Source: Silanimonas sp. (GTDB lineage: Bacteria; Pseudomonadota; Gammaproteobacteria; Xanthomonadales; Xanthomonadaceae). Taken from it: DNA of 64,000 nt. The position numbers and the translations under genes are program-made. Positions 37,184 to 45,520 of this stretch are shown here, piece after piece. The stretch is from the NCBI RefSeq assembly GCF_027530345.1, contig NZ_JAPZQK010000022.1, positions 1-64,000 of the forward strand, in the 5' to 3' direction. Under the pieces are notes generated by a model. It ran no database searches. It saw nothing but the letters and a program-made list of their open reading frames with translations, and had not been told where the DNA came from. Position 1 is the stretch's first letter, and every line of letters begins with the position of its first letter.

Positions 37184-38458
37184 TCAGTCCTCCGCGCCGC
37201 CCATCCGCCAGCGCGGGAAGGGGTCGGGCAGTCCCTGCCAACCGGCGGGGCCGAGGCGCATTTCGCGGTCGGTGAGCAGGCAGGCGTCGAGCTCTTCGCG
37301 GACGCGCTTTTCGTCGAGGCCGACGCCGATGACGGCGAGCTCCTGGCGACGGTCGCCCCAAGCCGGGTCCCACAGCCGCTTCATCGCGGCGTATTCGTTC
37401 TCGTCGTGGACGAGGTGCGCTTCCGGCAGCGGGGCGGTGACGCGCTCGCCCGTGCGCAGGCGTTCACCGACGCGACGCTGGTCGACGCGATCGCGGGCGG
37501 CGAACCAGAAGCCGGCGGCCTCGTGCTGCGTCGCGCCGCCGACGGTGGAGAGTTCTCCCACCCAGTCCATCCGTGTCGCCAGCCAGAAGAAGCCCTTGCT
37601 GCGGATCACGCCGCCCAAGCCCTCGTTGATCAGGCGGAAGAAGCGCTGCGGGTGGAAGGGCCGGCGCGCGCGGTAGACGAAGCTGGTGATGCCGTATTCC
37701 TCGGTCTCCGGCGTGTGCTCGCCGCGAAGTTCCTTCATCCAGCCGGGGGCCAGCTGGGCCTTCACGAAGTCGAAGCGGCCGGTGCCGAGCACGCGGTCGA
37801 GGGTCACGGCGCTGTGCGTGGTCTCGACGATCTCGGCGTCGCGGTTCAGCGCGCGGATCACCTGCTTCACCTGCTGCGTCGTCTCGGCGCCGGCGCGGTC
37901 GGTCTTGTTGACGAGGATGACGTCGGCGAACTCGACCTGTTCGGCCAGGAGGTTCACGAGCCCGCGCTGGTCGTCGGGGCCGGCGACCATGCCGCGGTCG
38001 GCGAGGCGGTCCGGCGAGCAGAAGTCGCGGGTGAAGGTCTCGGCGTCGACCACGGTCACCATGGTGTCGAGGCGCGCCACGTCCGAGAGCGAGAAGCCGT
38101 CTTCGCCGCGCACCGCGAAGGTGGCCGCGACCGGCATCGGTTCGCCGATTCCCGTGGATTCGATCAGCAGGTAGTCGAAGCGGTTCTCGGCGGCGAGGCG
38201 CTTCACTTCGTCGCGCAGGTCGTCGCGCAGCGTGCAGCAGATGCAGCCGTTGCTGAACTCGACCAGCTTCTCTTCGGTGCGCGACAGCTCGGCGCCGCCG
38301 TCGCGGACCAGCTGGGCATCGATGTTCACCTCGCTCATGTCGTTGACGATCACGGCGACGCGCTTGCCCTCGCGGTTGCGGAGCACGTGGTTCAGCAGGG
38401 TGGTCTTGCCGGCGCCGAGGAAGCCGGACAGCACGGTGACGGGGAGGCGAGGGTCCAT
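37184..38458 (-). CDS. COG0523/CobW-family GTPase, zinc metallochaperone type
   Basis: A 424-aa G3E GTPase with P-loop [15 protein letters not shown] (residues 10-24), the metal-binding [13 protein letters not shown] (CxCC), [11 protein letters not shown], the G4 motif ILVNKTD, and a C-terminal CobW_C domain ([11 protein letters not shown] and [12 protein letters not shown]). COG0523 proteins of this length under Zur control deliver zinc to client enzymes during starvation. The start at 38458 is 13 bp from the Zur-box-like palindrome, which would block transcription when zinc is ample. It heads the leftward operon. Confidence 0.9.
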   Translation of the reverse strand: MDPRLPVTVLSGFLGAGKTTLLNHVLRNREGKRVAVIVNDMSEVNIDAQLVRDGGAELSRTEEKLVEFSNGCICCTLRDDLRDEVKRLAAENRFDYLLIESTGIGEPMPVAATFAVRGEDGFSLSDVARLDTMVTVVDAETFTRDFCSPDRLADRGMVAGPDDQRGLVNLLAEQVEFADVILVNKTDRAGAETTQQVKQVIRALNRDAEIVETTHSAVTLDRVLGTGRFDFVKAQLAPGWMKELRGEHTPETEEYGITSFVYRARRPFHPQRFFRLINEGLGGVIRSKGFFWLATRMDWVGELSTVGGATQHEAAGFWFAARDRVDQRRVGERLRTGERVTAPLPEAHLVHDENEYAAMKRLWDPAWGDRRQELAVIGVGLDEKRVREELDACLLTDREMRLGPAGWQGLPDPFPRWRMGGAED

Positions 38459-38471
38459 GGGCAGGTATGCG

Positions 38472-38488
38472 ATGTTATAAAGTAACAT
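38472..38488. promoter_or_regulatory. Zur-box-like operator in the divergent GTPase/DUF1826 promoter
   Basis: ATGTTATAAAGTAACAT has 6-bp perfect arms (ATGTTA/TAACAT) around five bases and matches the ATGTTATANTATAACAT core of the gammaproteobacterial Zur box at all but two positions. It is the A+T-rich centre of the 82-bp gap between two divergent operons that both encode zinc-linked families. One site may therefore control both directions. Confidence 0.75.
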
Positions 38489-38540
38489 TCTACCATGCCT
38501 TCGGGGCCGTGCCCCGATGCCCATTCGACCGAGAGCCCCC

Positions 38541-38747
38541 ATGATCCCCAGCACCTATGCCGACTGGCGCCGCTGCATCGAGCACGATTGCGGCCTTCCG
38601 TTGACCCGCGACTTCATCGCGGCGCGGCTCGCCGACTTGCGCGATCCGGCGTCGCACCACACCCAGCAGTTCGTTCGCCATTACGGTGGCGCGCACCACG
38701 TTCGGGTTCTGGAGTGGTTCGAACGGGCGGAACGCGATGCCCGCTGA
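38541..38747 (+). CDS. Small conserved-looking protein in a Zur-type operon, function unknown
   Basis: A 68-aa protein opening [18 protein letters not shown] and ending [17 protein letters not shown]. It is rich in Arg and aromatic residues, has two Cys close together and several His, and lacks a signal peptide or membrane segment. GAGAG lies 6 bases before the ATG. Its end overlaps the DUF1826 start by 11 bp, so it is a genuine operon member. Its size and position suggest a small zinc-stress factor, but I recognise no family. Confidence 0.7.
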   Translation: MIPSTYADWRRCIEHDCGLPLTRDFIAARLADLRDPASHHTQQFVRHYGGAHHVRVLEWFERAERDAR

Positions 38748-39354
38748 CGGCGGGCGGACCGCGGAAGTGGCGTTCGGCGATAGCGCCGCGGTGCTTCGCC
38801 GTTTTTCGTCGGAGCCGATTGCCTCGGCGGTCTGGCGTCGCGCTCTCGCACCCGATGTGGACGCCGAGGTGCAAGCGCTTCGCCCGGGGCCGCTGGTCCG
38901 CGTGGTGGTGCCGGTCGACGACCTTCGCACCGATGTGGCCGTTCTGGCCGCCCTCGACGGTTGGGCGCATCCATTCCCGCAGGCGCTCGCGCGCGATCTC
39001 CGGCAACTGTTGGCTTTGCACGCGCTACTGCATCCCGGCGTGGGACGCCGCCTGCGCATCGAGCGCCTCGTCGATGATGGCTGCCGGCGCTTCCATGCCG
39101 ACCACGTCACCTCCCGCTTGCTTTGCACGTACGCCGGGCCGGGAACGGAGTGCCTTCCCGCCTCGGCAATCGACCCGCAGCGGCCGGCGGACGGCAGCAA
39201 TGATCACGTGCTCGAACCGGACGCCGTCTGGCGTTGCGAGGCGGGATGGGTGCTGCTTATGCGAGGGACGCTCGGCGATGGGCCCGCGCAGTTCCACCGC
39301 TCGCCGCCGCGCGATCCGGCCGGCCCACGACTCCTGGCCGCCATCGACGGATGA
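38737..39354 (+). CDS. DUF1826 domain-containing protein
   Basis: A 205-aa protein of the DUF1826 family. Conserved-looking segments are VRVVVPVDDLRTDVAVLAAL, RLLCTYAGPGTECLP and a closing GWVLLMRG...HRSPP. Family members are often encoded beside COG0523 GTPases and zinc genes; the biochemical role is unknown. It overlaps the preceding small gene by 11 bp and the ZIP gene by ATGA, forming a three-gene operon. Confidence 0.8.
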   Translation: MPADGGRTAEVAFGDSAAVLRRFSSEPIASAVWRRALAPDVDAEVQALRPGPLVRVVVPVDDLRTDVAVLAALDGWAHPFPQALARDLRQLLALHALLHPGVGRRLRIERLVDDGCRRFHADHVTSRLLCTYAGPGTECLPASAIDPQRPADGSNDHVLEPDAVWRCEAGWVLLMRGTLGDGPAQFHRSPPRDPAGPRLLAAIDG

Positions 39355-40181
39355 ACGCCGGACTCGAGGGTTGGGGATGGTGGGGGGCGACGCTCGTCGG
39401 CTGTGCCCTCGTGGCTTCGATGGCGCTGGTCGGGCCGCTGTTGCTGCGCACCGCGGTGCAACGGCAGCGCTGGATCCCGCCCCTGATCGCCCTCGCCATC
39501 GGGGTGCTCGCCGGCGACGCGCTGCTGCACCTGGTGCCGCATGCCGTCGATGCGATGGGACTGGCGCCCACGGTGATGCTCGCCGCAGCCGGCTTTGGGC
39601 TGTTCGCGACGCTGCGCCGCCTGCTTCCTTCGGCCGTTCGTCCAGCGGGCACGGCCGCGGTGTCGCTCGGTGGCGATGCGCTTCACAACCTCGGCGATGG
39701 CTTGCTGATCGCGCTGGCGTTCGCAACCTCGCCGGTACTCGGCATCGCCACCGTGGTAGCCATCCTCGCCCATGAGCTTCCACAGGAACTCGGCGACTAC
39801 GCGATCCTGGTGGATGCCGGTTACAGCCCGCGCGAGGCCGCGGGGGCGAACCTCGGCAGCGCGGCCAGCGTGTTCGTCGGCGCCTTGGCCGGCCTCGTGG
39901 CCGGACCGGCGGCGGAGCCCGCGTTGCAATGGCTGTCGCCCGTCGCGGCCGGTGGTTTCCTCTACCTCGCCCTGTTCGCCCTGTTGCCCGGGCTGCGCCG
40001 CCATCCCGCCCAAGGGGCGCGCTGGTGGCGTCTGCGCGCGCTGCCGGTGGCCATGGGCGTGGGCGCGATGGCCGGCCTCGCCGTCGCGGAAACGCGCGCG
40101 GGCCTCGACCATGGCCATGTGCACGGCATCAACTCCCCCGCCGAAGCACCGCGGAACTTCGCGCCCTGGCCACGCGGCTGA
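39351..40181 (+). CDS. ZIP-family metal transporter
   Basis: A 276-aa membrane protein with about eight membrane segments. The two metal-site motifs of ZIP transporters are present: ALHNLGDGLLIALAF (HNxxDG, TM4) and ILAHELPQELGDYAILVDAG (HExPxExGD, TM5). ZIP proteins import zinc and sometimes iron or manganese into the cytoplasm. The start overlaps the DUF1826 stop. A short His-containing tail (DHGHVHG) lies near the C-terminus. Confidence 0.92.
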   Translation: MNAGLEGWGWWGATLVGCALVASMALVGPLLLRTAVQRQRWIPPLIALAIGVLAGDALLHLVPHAVDAMGLAPTVMLAAAGFGLFATLRRLLPSAVRPAGTAAVSLGGDALHNLGDGLLIALAFATSPVLGIATVVAILAHELPQELGDYAILVDAGYSPREAAGANLGSAASVFVGALAGLVAGPAAEPALQWLSPVAAGGFLYLALFALLPGLRRHPAQGARWWRLRALPVAMGVGAMAGLAVAETRAGLDHGHVHGINSPAEAPRNFAPWPRG

Positions 40182-40230
40182 GGGAGGCCCTCGCTAGAGT
40201 GGCGAGATTGCCCCCTTGCCGAGGTTCACG

Positions 40231-41223
40231 ATGCTTCGTCGATGGCTGCGCCGCCTGCTGAAGGGATTCGCCGTGCTCGCGCTCGTGGTGCTGGTCGCTG
40301 CGGGTGGCCTCGTGGCCTGGGCTTGGGCGCCTGATCAACCGGCCGAGGCGCTGATGGCGCGATGGGGCGCGCCGCCCTCGCGCATCGAGCCGATCCTCGG
40401 CCTGCCGCTGCACCTGCGTGACGAGGGCCCGCGCGACGATCCGACGCCGATCGTGCTGCTGCACGGCACCGGCGATTCGCTGCACACCTGGCAAGGTTGG
40501 ACCGAGGCGCTCGTACCGACGCGCCGCGTGATCCGCTACGACCTGCCCGGCTTCGGCCTGACGGGCCCGGACCCGGACCACGATTACTCGATGAAGCGGC
40601 AGGTCGATGTGCTGCTGGCCGTGCTCGATCGTCTTGGCGTCGAGCGCGCGATCGTGGGCGGCAATTCCTACGGCGGCGGCATCGCCTGGCAGGCCGCGCT
40701 GGCGCACCCGGAGCGCGTCGTCGGCCTCGTGCTGGTGGATGCCTCGGGCGCGCCGGCCCCCGACACGGCGGCCTCGGCCGCCACTGCGCCGCGCTCGGTG
40801 CCGATCGGTTTCCGCCTGGCGCGGATGTCCTGGGCGGCCCCGGTGCTGGAACGCGTGCTGCCGCGGTCGGTGATCGAATCCAGCCTCCGCAACGTCTACG
40901 GCGATCCATCGAAGGTGACGCCCGAACTCGTCGACCGCTACTTCGACCTCGCCACGCGCGAAGGCAATCGCGCGGCCCTGATGTCGCGCTTCGGCGGTCG
41001 TCGCGAGCCCGCCAGCACGCAGCCGGTGTCGGCCATCACGCAGCCCACGCTGATCCTCTGGGGCGCGCGCGACCGGCTGATCCCGCTCGCGGCGGGCGAG
41101 CGTTTCCACGCCGCGCTCCCGGGCAGCGAGCTCGTGGTGTTCGACGACCTCGGCCACGTGCCGCAGGAAGAGGATCCGGCGCGCACCGTGGCGGCGCTGC
41201 AGGCCTTCCTCGCGAGGCGCTGA
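40231..41223 (+). CDS. Alpha/beta hydrolase with N-terminal membrane anchor
   Basis: A 330-aa protein with a basic start and one membrane segment (VLALVVLVAAGGLVAWAW, about 12-30), then an alpha/beta-hydrolase fold. The oxyanion motif is LLHGTGDSLHTW, the nucleophile Ser sits in GGNSYGGGIAWQ, Asp in GARDRLIP and His in GHVPQEEDP. The substrate is unknown. GAGG lies 6 bases before the ATG at 40231. It follows the ZIP gene by 49 bp but belongs to a different functional group. Confidence 0.88.
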   Translation: MLRRWLRRLLKGFAVLALVVLVAAGGLVAWAWAPDQPAEALMARWGAPPSRIEPILGLPLHLRDEGPRDDPTPIVLLHGTGDSLHTWQGWTEALVPTRRVIRYDLPGFGLTGPDPDHDYSMKRQVDVLLAVLDRLGVERAIVGGNSYGGGIAWQAALAHPERVVGLVLVDASGAPAPDTAASAATAPRSVPIGFRLARMSWAAPVLERVLPRSVIESSLRNVYGDPSKVTPELVDRYFDLATREGNRAALMSRFGGRREPASTQPVSAITQPTLILWGARDRLIPLAAGERFHAALPGSELVVFDDLGHVPQEEDPARTVAALQAFLARR

Positions 41224-41257
41224 TCCCGCGCGTCGACTCGCCCCGGCGCGAGCGTCG

Positions 41258-41271
41258 CACAAGATCTTGTG
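41258..41271. promoter_or_regulatory. NrdR-box-like perfect palindrome
   Basis: CACAAGATCTTGTG is a perfect 14-bp palindrome directly abutting and overlapping the -35 element of the nrdAB promoter. It fits the NrdR box pattern (CAC-W-ATAT-ATW-GTG) except at the two central-flank positions. NrdR represses ribonucleotide reductase genes when dATP is high. NrdR boxes normally come in pairs; a convincing second copy was not seen. Confidence 0.55.
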
Positions 41272-41300
41272 TTGACGGATCGGATCGACCCCCATAGGCT
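41272..41300 (+). promoter_or_regulatory. Predicted sigma-70-type promoter of nrdAB
   Basis: TTGACG (41272-41277) and TAGGCT (41295-41300) are 17 bp apart, immediately upstream of the riboswitch aptamer and downstream of the palindrome. A transcript starting just after 41300 would begin with the aptamer. Confidence 0.5.
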
Positions 41301-41493
41301 GCGGTCGTCGGTTCCCGGGTTCGCGCCCGGGATGAAAAGGGAACCCGGTGCGATTCCGGGGCTGCCCCGCAGCGGTATGTGGAAACGACCGCCGTCAATG
41401 CACTGGGGGACTCATCGCCCGGGAAGCGACGGCCAGTAGGTGGACGGTGGCCCCGTCCGTGTCCGCGAGCCCGAAGACCTGCCGACCCGCCGC
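41301..41493 (+). promoter_or_regulatory. Cobalamin (adenosylcobalamin) riboswitch before nrdAB
   Basis: The conserved core is present in order: AAAAGGGAA with the paired C-rich arm, GGTGCGATTCCGGGGCTG, CCCCGCAGCGGTA, GGGAAGCGACGGCCAGTAGG, and the closing CGCGAGCCCGAAGACCTGCC. The ends (GCGGTCGTCGG and CCGACCCGCCGC) can pair as P1. Binding of coenzyme B12 should reduce expression of the genes below. The first start codon is 176 bp further on, leaving room for a GC-rich expression platform (41494-41655). Confidence 0.92.
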
Positions 41494-41669
41494 GCGAAGC
41501 ACAACGCGTGGCGTGCGGTGATCCGGGCCCGGCGATGGGCCTGTCGCCCGCGGGGGCGACGCCGGCCAGCTCCACGGCGAAGCCACGCCGTGCCGTTCGC
41601 CGTCGTCGTGCCTGCGCGTCGCGCCCGAGGGAGGCGTGGCGGCCCGTGCTCCACCACGGAGAACCACCG

Positions 41670-44087
41670 ATGAGCACCTCCACCGCGACGGCCCACGCCG
41701 TCGATGGCGAGCGCCTGCGCGCCGCCGAAACCTTCGACCTTCGCCCGCCCCACCACGCGCCGGCCATGACCGTCACCAAGCGCGACGGACGCCGCGAGCC
41801 GGTCGACCTCACCAAGATCGTCCGCGCCATCCAGCGCTGTGCCGAGGGCTTGCACGCCGTCGATCCGATGCGCGTCGCGACCCGAACGATCTCGGGCCTC
41901 TACGACGGCGCCAGCACCCGCGAGCTCGACGAACTGTCGATCCGAACGGCCGCGCTGCTGACGGCCGAAGAGCCCGAGTACGGCCGCCTTGCCGCGCGCC
42001 TGCTCGCGGCAGTGGTCGAGAAGGAGGTGGGTGGGCAGGGCATCCACGCCTTCTCGCAGAGCGTGCAGCGCGGCGCCGAGCTCGGCCTCGTCAACGAGCG
42101 CCTGTTGGGCTTCGTGCAGGCCAACGCACGGAAGCTGAACGACGCCGCCGACCGCGGGCACGACGCCCGCTTCGACTACTTCGGCCTGCGCACGGTCTAC
42201 GACCGCTACCTGCTGCGGCACCCGGAGACGCGGCTCGTCATCGAGACGCCGCAGCACTTCTTCCTGCGTATCGCGGTCGCACTGTCGGCCTCGGTGGCCG
42301 AGGCGATCGAGCTCTACGAGCGCATGGCGCGCCTCGAATACCTGCCCAGTTCGCCCACGCTGTTCAACAGCGGCACGCGCCACGAGCAGCTGTCGAGCTG
42401 CTTCCTGCTCGACTCGCCGGAAGATTCACTGGAAGGCATCTACAAGGCCTACACCGACGTCGCGCGGCTGTCGAAGTTCGCCGGCGGCATCGGGCTCTCG
42501 TTCACGCGCATCCGCTCGCGCGGCGCGCTGATCCGCGGTACCAATGGCCTCTCGAACGGCATCGTCGCCTGGCTGAAGACACTGGACGCCTCGGTGGCGG
42601 CGGTGAATCAGGGCGGCAAGCGCAAGGGCGCGGCTTGTGTGTACCTCGAGACTTGGCACGCCGACATCGAGGAATTCCTCGAACTCCGCGACAACACCGG
42701 CGACGAGGCCCGGCGCACGCACAACCTCAACCTCGCGCATTGGGTGCCCGATCTCTTCATGCGTCGTGTCGAGGCCGATGCGGCATGGTCGCTGTTCAAC
42801 CCGAGCGACGTGTCGGAACTCGCCGATCTGCACGGTGCCGACTTCGAGCGTGCCTATGCGGGCGCCGAGGCGCGTGGGCTGGCCCGCAAGCAGGTGCGCG
42901 CCCGCGACCTCTACGCGCGGATGACGCGAACGCTGGCCCAGACCGGGAACGGCTGGATGAACTTCAAGGATCGCGCCAATGCCACCTGCAACCAGGCGGC
43001 GCGTGCGGGCAACGTGGTGCATCTCTCCAACCTGTGCACCGAGATCCTCGAGGTGACGTCCGCGCAGCACACCGCGGTGTGCAACCTCGGCTCGATCAAC
43101 CTCGCCCAGCACCTCAGCGAGGGTGGTGTCGACTTCGAGCGCCTCGGCGAGACCGCGCGTGCCGCGGTGCGGCAGCTCGATCGCGTCATCGACCTCAACT
43201 TCTACCCGATCCCCGAGGCCGCAGCCTCGAACGCGCGTTGGCGCCCGGTGGGCCTCGGGCTGATGGGCCTGCAGGACGTGTTCTTCGCCTTGCGCCTGCC
43301 CTTCGACAGCGCAGAGGCAAAGGCGCTGTCGACGCGGATCAGCGCCGAGATCTACTTCCATGCGCTGTCGGCCAGCTGCGAGCTCGCCGAAGCGCAGGGC
43401 GCGCATCCCGCGTTCGCCGAGACGCATGCCGCCGACGGCCGCCTGCAGTTCGACCTCTGGGGCGTGACGCCCCCGGACGAGCCACGCTGGGAGGCCCTGA
43501 AGGCGCGCATCGCCCGCCACGGCCTGCGCAACTCGCTGCTGGTGGCCATCGCGCCGACGGCGACGATCGCCTCGATCGCCGGTTGCTACGAGTGCATCGA
43601 GCCGCAGGTCAGCAACCTGTTCAAGCGCGAGACGCTGTCCGGCGATTTCCTGCAGGTGAACCGCCATCTCGTCGAGGAGCTCAAGCGCCTCGGCCTGTGG
43701 ACGCCCGAGGTGCGCGATCGCATCAAGCAGGCGGAAGGCTCGATCGCCGGCATCAGCGAGATCCCCGAAACGCTTCGGCACATCTACCGTACCGCTTGGG
43801 AGCTGCCGATGCGCGCGCTGATCGACCTGCAGGCCGCGCGTGGCCCGTACATCGACCAGAGCGCCTCGCTGAACCTGTTCATCGAGAGCCCGAGCATCGG
43901 CGCCCTGAGCTCGATGTACATGTACGCGTGGAAGCAGGGCCTCAAGACGACCTACTACCTGCGCTCGCGCCCGGCCACGAAGATCGCCAAGACCACCGTC
44001 GCGGCCCGCGCCGCCGCCGCACCCGACGACACCGCGGCCGTCGTGTGCTCGCTCGAGAACCCCGGAAGCTGCGAGGCCTGCCAGTGA
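41670..44087 (+). CDS. nrdA: Class Ia ribonucleoside-diphosphate reductase, large subunit
   Basis: An 805-aa enzyme that reduces ribonucleotides to deoxyribonucleotides. An N-terminal ATP-cone (TVTKRDGRREPVDLTKIVRA, about 33-120) gives overall allosteric control by dATP. The active site shows SSCFLLDSPEDS, the NLCTEI motif (Asn, thiyl Cys and Glu) and AVCNLGS. The radical-transfer pair is TTYYLR and the C-terminal shuttle Cys are CEAC. GGAG lies 8 bases before the ATG at 41670. The B12 riboswitch upstream implies control by coenzyme B12. Confidence 0.95.
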   Translation: MSTSTATAHAVDGERLRAAETFDLRPPHHAPAMTVTKRDGRREPVDLTKIVRAIQRCAEGLHAVDPMRVATRTISGLYDGASTRELDELSIRTAALLTAEEPEYGRLAARLLAAVVEKEVGGQGIHAFSQSVQRGAELGLVNERLLGFVQANARKLNDAADRGHDARFDYFGLRTVYDRYLLRHPETRLVIETPQHFFLRIAVALSASVAEAIELYERMARLEYLPSSPTLFNSGTRHEQLSSCFLLDSPEDSLEGIYKAYTDVARLSKFAGGIGLSFTRIRSRGALIRGTNGLSNGIVAWLKTLDASVAAVNQGGKRKGAACVYLETWHADIEEFLELRDNTGDEARRTHNLNLAHWVPDLFMRRVEADAAWSLFNPSDVSELADLHGADFERAYAGAEARGLARKQVRARDLYARMTRTLAQTGNGWMNFKDRANATCNQAARAGNVVHLSNLCTEILEVTSAQHTAVCNLGSINLAQHLSEGGVDFERLGETARAAVRQLDRVIDLNFYPIPEAAASNARWRPVGLGLMGLQDVFFALRLPFDSAEAKALSTRISAEIYFHALSASCELAEAQGAHPAFAETHAADGRLQFDLWGVTPPDEPRWEALKARIARHGLRNSLLVAIAPTATIASIAGCYECIEPQVSNLFKRETLSGDFLQVNRHLVEELKRLGLWTPEVRDRIKQAEGSIAGISEIPETLRHIYRTAWELPMRALIDLQAARGPYIDQSASLNLFIESPSIGALSSMYMYAWKQGLKTTYYLRSRPATKIAKTTVAARAAAAPDDTAAVVCSLENPGSCEACQ

Positions 44088-44095
44088 GCGCCGCC

Positions 44096-45103
44096 ATGAC
44101 CCCGAAACTCCTCGACCCGGGCTTCGACCTGACCCTGCGGCCGATGCGCTACCCGCAGTTCTTCGCGATGTACCGCGACGCCATCCGCAACACCTGGACG
44201 GTGGAGGAGGTCGACTTCGCGCCCGACGTGCAGGACCTCGCCACCAAGCTTGGGCCGGCGGAGCGCCACCTGATCCAGCGGCTGGTGGCTTTCTTCGCCA
44301 CCGGCGATTCGATCGTGGCGAACAACCTGGTGCTGAACCTCTACAAGCACATCAACGCGCCGGAAGCGCGCATGTACCTCTCGCGCCAGCTCTACGAGGA
44401 AGCGCTGCACGTGCAGTTCTACCTGACGCTGCTCGACGCCTACCTGCCCGATCCGGCGGAGCGCGCGAAGGCCTTCGCGGCCGTGGAGAGCATCCCGAGC
44501 ATCCAGGCCAAGGCGGCGTTCTGCTTCCGCTGGATCGATTCGATCCAGTCGCTGGAACGCCTCGACACGCCGGCCGACCGCCGGCGCTTCCTGCTCAACC
44601 TCGCCTGCTTCGCCGCCTGCATCGAAGGGCTGTTTTTCTTCGCGGCCTTCGCCTACGTCTACTACCTGCGCTCGCGCGGCCTGCTGCACGGCCTCGCCTC
44701 GGGCACCAACTGGGTGTTCCGCGACGAGAGCGCCCACATGGCCTTCGCCATGGCGGTGCTGGAGACGGCGCGCGAGGAAGAACCGGCGCTGTGCGATGCC
44801 GAGTGGGCCGCCGACGTCGACCGCATGCTCGACGAAGCCGTCGCGGTCGAGCTGGCCTTCGCCGAGGACGTACTGGCCGGCGGCATGGCCGGGCTCTCGT
44901 TGAAGGACATGCGCGAGTACCTCGACTACGTCGCCGACCAGCGCCGCGTGCAGCTCGGTCTGAAGGCCAAGACCGGGGCGCGCAACCCGTTCCCTTTCAT
45001 GGACCTGCAGGACGTGCAGGAGCTGACCAACTTCTTCGAGCGCCGGGTCAGCGCCTACCAGGTGGGCGTGGAGGGCGAGGTGGCCTTCGACGAGGCGTTC
45101 TGA
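44096..45103 (+). CDS. nrdB: Class Ia ribonucleoside-diphosphate reductase, small subunit
   Basis: A 335-aa diiron protein that generates the tyrosyl radical for NrdA. Metal ligands are visible in FFATGDSIVANN (Asp), LYEEALHVQFYL (Glu and His, with the radical Tyr four residues after the His), ACIEGLFF and FRDESAHM. The Tyr makes this class Ia rather than Ic. A GTG at 44084 overlapping the nrdA stop is an alternative start. The 3' end overlaps a convergent gene by 49 bp. Confidence 0.93.
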   Translation: MTPKLLDPGFDLTLRPMRYPQFFAMYRDAIRNTWTVEEVDFAPDVQDLATKLGPAERHLIQRLVAFFATGDSIVANNLVLNLYKHINAPEARMYLSRQLYEEALHVQFYLTLLDAYLPDPAERAKAFAAVESIPSIQAKAAFCFRWIDSIQSLERLDTPADRRRFLLNLACFAACIEGLFFFAAFAYVYYLRSRGLLHGLASGTNWVFRDESAHMAFAMAVLETAREEEPALCDAEWAADVDRMLDEAVAVELAFAEDVLAGGMAGLSLKDMREYLDYVADQRRVQLGLKAKTGARNPFPFMDLQDVQELTNFFERRVSAYQVGVEGEVAFDEAF

Positions 45104-45510
45104 GCTTCACCCGCGTCACGCTCGAACCCGCGCAAGACGGCGTTGAAGGCGAGCGCCCCGGCGAGGCCATGCGAGCCGAGGACGAGCATCGGCAGCAGGG
45201 CCTCGAGTTCGCGCAGCGACTGCCCGCCGTTCCACAGCACGTCGCCGCTGGCCGGCAAGGCCGCGGCCGCGAAGCCGATCATCGCCAGCCAGAGCCCCCG
45301 TCGACGCGTGTTCCTGAGGATCAGTCCCGACGGAAGCCCGATCAGCAGGACGAACGGTGTCGCGACGAGGGCGGTCAACAGGGCGATCCCGGCGAAGTCG
45401 GAGAGGGGCGGCGCGGAGCCGCCCCCCATCAGGCTGGGCACGCTCAGCCAAGCGAACAACCACAGCGGCTGCACGGCGATCGCGGCGAGCGTTGCGAGGG
45501 CGAAGTTCAT
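45055..45510 (-). CDS. Small integral membrane protein, function unknown
   Basis: A 151-aa protein with four hydrophobic segments (starting LATLAAIAVQPLWLFAWL) and a polar C-terminus. It overlaps the end of nrdB by 49 bp on the opposite strand and follows another membrane gene by 10 bp. No family is recognised. The overlap could be trimmed only if translation stopped earlier, and no earlier stop exists. Confidence 0.6.
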   Translation of the reverse strand: MNFALATLAAIAVQPLWLFAWLSVPSLMGGGSAPPLSDFAGIALLTALVATPFVLLIGLPSGLILRNTRRRGLWLAMIGFAAAALPASGDVLWNGGQSLRELEALLPMLVLGSHGLAGALAFNAVLRGFERDAGEAQNASSKATSPSTPTW

Positions 45511-45520
45511 GGCTGCCCCC

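Noticed and set aside
38472-38488. Fur box
   Set aside because: The arms ATGTTA/TAACAT fit Zur better than the Fur GATAAT pattern, and the flanking families are zinc-linked rather than iron-linked.
41258-41271. LexA (SOS) box
   Set aside because: The palindrome lacks the CTGT-N8-ACAG form; it fits an NrdR box better.
41636-44095. Upstream extension of the nrdB frame through nrdA
   Set aside because: The extension is Arg/Ala-rich shadow translation of nrdA; the NrdB family start is at 44084-44098.
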